Positions 5,225-6,546 of a stretch of 6,546 nt of DNA are shown in pieces; the first letter of the stretch is position 1, and each line of letters opens with the position of its first letter. The stretch is from Paludibacter sp. (GTDB taxonomy: Bacteria; Bacteroidota; Bacteroidia; Bacteroidales; Paludibacteraceae): positions 1-6,546 of the forward strand of contig JAITXR010000069.1 in the NCBI GenBank assembly GCA_031284665.1, in the 5' to 3' direction. The notes beneath the pieces were generated by a model. It did not search any database and was not told where the DNA came from. It worked only from the letters and a program-made list of their open reading frames with translations. The position numbers and the translations under genes were made by a program.

Positions 5225-5240
5225 GGGGGCTTGGGGGCTT
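5225..5240. repeat. Direct repeat GGGGGCTT x2
   Basis: Two exact 8-bp units are followed by a pyrimidine/T-rich run (5239-5249). There is no stem to make a terminator, and two G-runs are too few for a quadruplex on this strand. Confidence 0.6.
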
Positions 5241-5299
5241 CTTTTTTTTACAAATTTAGGTAAAATCAATTAATAATTCAACATTTTGAAAAAATAATG

Positions 5300-5308
5300 T
5301 AATTTTGT
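5300..5308 (+). promoter_or_regulatory. Predicted argG promoter -7 box
   Basis: TAATTTTGT fits TAnnTTTGY. The TTTG at 5285-5288 is only 11 bp upstream, too close for a -33 element, and no better one was seen. The start codon is 37 bp downstream, behind an A-rich leader without a Shine-Dalgarno sequence. No arginine-repressor (ARG box-like) dyad was recognised. Confidence 0.5.
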
Positions 5309-5345
5309 CGTTTGAAAAAATAAAAACAACAAAAATAGAAACACA

Positions 5346-6542
5346 ATGCAACAAAAAGTTTTATTAGCATTCAGCGGAGGTCTTGATACCTCGTTTTGCG
5401 CTATGTATCTGGCAAAAGAAAAAGGCTACGAAGTTCATACTGCCGTTGCCAACACAGGTGGATTCACGCCGTCCGACCTTAAAATTATTGAAGACAAGGC
5501 ATATCGACTTGGAGTAAAATCGCATATTGCGCTCGACATTACCCAAGAATATTACGAAAAATCGATTCGATATATGGTTTTCGGCAATGTGCTGCGAAAC
5601 GGTACTTATCCGATTTCGGTAAGTTCGGAGCGCATTTTTCAGGCAATAGCCATTATCAACTATGCAAAGCAAATCGGTGCCGATTATGTGGCTCACGGCT
5701 CAACCGGCGCAGGTAACGACCAAGTGCGTTTCGACCTCACTTTCGACCTGCTTGCCCCCGACATTAAAATCCTGACCCCCACTCGCGATATGGTGCTGAC
5801 CCGCGAATACGAAATTGAATATCTGAAACAAAACGGTTACAAAGCCGATTTTACAAAAATGGAATACTCCATCAACAAAGGGCTTTGGGGGACTTCGATA
5901 GGCGGAAAAGAAACACTGAAATCAGAACAAACATTGCCCGAAGAGGCTTACCCAAGTCAAATCACAAAAACGGCAGACGAAACCTTAACCATCGATTTTG
6001 AAAATGGCGAAATAACAGCCGTCAATGGCGAAAAAAACGATAATAAAGTGTTTTTAATCAATAAAATAGAAAGCATTGCCTCGTCGTTTGGCATTGGGCG
6101 CGATATGCATATTGGCGACACAATTATCGGTATCAAAGGGCGTGTGGGATTCGAGGCGGCGGCTCCTCTGCTGATTATTAATGCTCATAAAATGCTCGAA
6201 AAACACACCCTCACCAAATGGCAACAATACTGGAAAGAGCAACTTGGCACTTGGTACGGAATGTTCCTGCACGAAGCCCAATACCTTGAGCCGGTAATGC
6301 GTGATATTGAAAAATTCCTCGAAAGTTCGCAACAAAACGTAAGTGGAAAAGTAATTATCCAACTTCGCCCACATTCCTATACATTGGTTGGCGTAGAAAG
6401 CAGTTTCGACCTGATGAAAACCGATTTCGGAGAATATGGCGAAGTAAACCGCGCATGGACAGCCGACGATGTGAAAGGATTTACCAAAATACTTGGCAAT
6501 CCGCTCAAAATATATTATAACGTTCAGCAACGAAATAAGTAA
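5346..6542 (+). CDS. argG: Argininosuccinate synthase
   Basis: ArgG joins citrulline and aspartate using ATP, giving argininosuccinate, AMP and pyrophosphate, the penultimate step of arginine synthesis in the cytoplasm. The 398-residue protein is complete and of normal length. It has the N-type ATP pyrophosphatase loop AFSGGLDTS (8-16) and the block NGTYPISVSSERIFQA (85-100) near the citrulline site. AHGSTGAGNDQVRF (116-129) binds the nucleotide/aspartate. LWGTSIGG (180-187), GRDMHIGDTIIGIKGRVGFE and the C-terminal EYGEVNRAWTADDVKGF also fit. Ser and Ala in AHGSTGAGN, where many phyla have Cys and Lys, match what I recall of Bacteroidota enzymes. The ATG at 5346 is the natural start, since MQQKVLLAFSGG places the loop as in relatives. 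It ends at TAA four bases before the window edge. An argC or argD neighbour is common in this phylum, but that lies outside the window. Confidence 0.98.
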   Translation: MQQKVLLAFSGGLDTSFCAMYLAKEKGYEVHTAVANTGGFTPSDLKIIEDKAYRLGVKSHIALDITQEYYEKSIRYMVFGNVLRNGTYPISVSSERIFQAIAIINYAKQIGADYVAHGSTGAGNDQVRFDLTFDLLAPDIKILTPTRDMVLTREYEIEYLKQNGYKADFTKMEYSINKGLWGTSIGGKETLKSEQTLPEEAYPSQITKTADETLTIDFENGEITAVNGEKNDNKVFLINKIESIASSFGIGRDMHIGDTIIGIKGRVGFEAAAPLLIINAHKMLEKHTLTKWQQYWKEQLGTWYGMFLHEAQYLEPVMRDIEKFLESSQQNVSGKVIIQLRPHSYTLVGVESSFDLMKTDFGEYGEVNRAWTADDVKGFTKILGNPLKIYYNVQQRNK

Positions 6543-6546
6543 TAAT

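Larger units (their letters stand above)
4926..5345. other. Gene-free spacer of 420 bp upstream of argG, repeat-rich
   Basis: No protein-like frame was found on either strand. In order it holds a TTTGA array, the long copy of the dispersed repeat, a TAAT heptad array, a 20-bp near-palindrome running into another heptad array, a double GGGGGCTT, and the argG promoter region. No tRNA or riboswitch was recognised. Confidence 0.7.

Noticed and set aside
5225..5249. Possible terminator or G-quadruplex at the double GGGGGCTT
   Set aside because: There is no complementary arm for a stem, and only two G-runs where four are needed.
5250..5345. Riboswitch or arginine-repressor operator before argG
   Set aside because: The leader is short and A-rich, with no conserved RNA fold and no dyad resembling an ARG box.
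6054..6530. 158-codon minus-strand frame within argG
   Set aside because: It is antisense to conserved ArgG sequence, with no recognisable domain and no promoter.

Overview
The window reads as chromosomal DNA of a Bacteroidota bacterium, probably Bacteroidales-like. ArgG and MutS carry the sequence variants usual in that phylum (AHGSTGAGNDQVRF in ArgG, GPNMAGKS in MutS). Several genes have a TAnnTTTGY box of the Bacteroidota -7 type upstream. No gene has a Shine-Dalgarno sequence, and the leaders are A/T-rich. These are recognitions from memory; no search was run.

Layout: (1) 1-290 is the C-terminal end of an NAD-dependent epimerase/dehydratase cut by the window edge. (2) 291-869 holds no convincing gene, but carries one copy of a dispersed repeat (452-511) and a dense cassette of short hairpins (601-821). 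(3) 870-1526 is a HAD phosphatase of the phosphoglycolate phosphatase type. It is convergent with, and overlaps by 17 bp, mutS (1510-4119, minus strand). (4) 4120-4442 is the divergent regulatory region between mutS and a small plus-strand pair, with 7-bp and 9-bp short-period arrays. (5) 4443-4777 looks like a degenerate type II toxin-antitoxin pair: a complete 54-aa antitoxin-like gene overlapping a truncated ParE/RelE-like toxin. (6) 4761-4925 (minus) is a 54-aa protein with two membrane segments. (7) 4926-5345 is another repeat-rich spacer with the second copy of the dispersed element, more short-period arrays and the argG promoter. (8) 5346-6542 is a complete argG.

The complete long genes are housekeeping functions (mismatch repair, arginine synthesis, a HAD phosphatase) and do not form one pathway. 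No transposase, integrase, CRISPR array, tRNA or rRNA was seen. The unusual content is in the spacers. Small hairpin modules occur more than once with paired C-G to T-A changes that keep the stem. Arrays of 7-bp (NNNTAAT) and 9-bp (TTTGANNNN) units recur, and the TTTGA arrays lie on both sides of the toxin-antitoxin relic. I do not see a clear new defence or biosynthetic system. The best candidates for follow-up are the toxin-antitoxin relic, with its 14-bp duplication at the gene junction, and the hairpin cassette.
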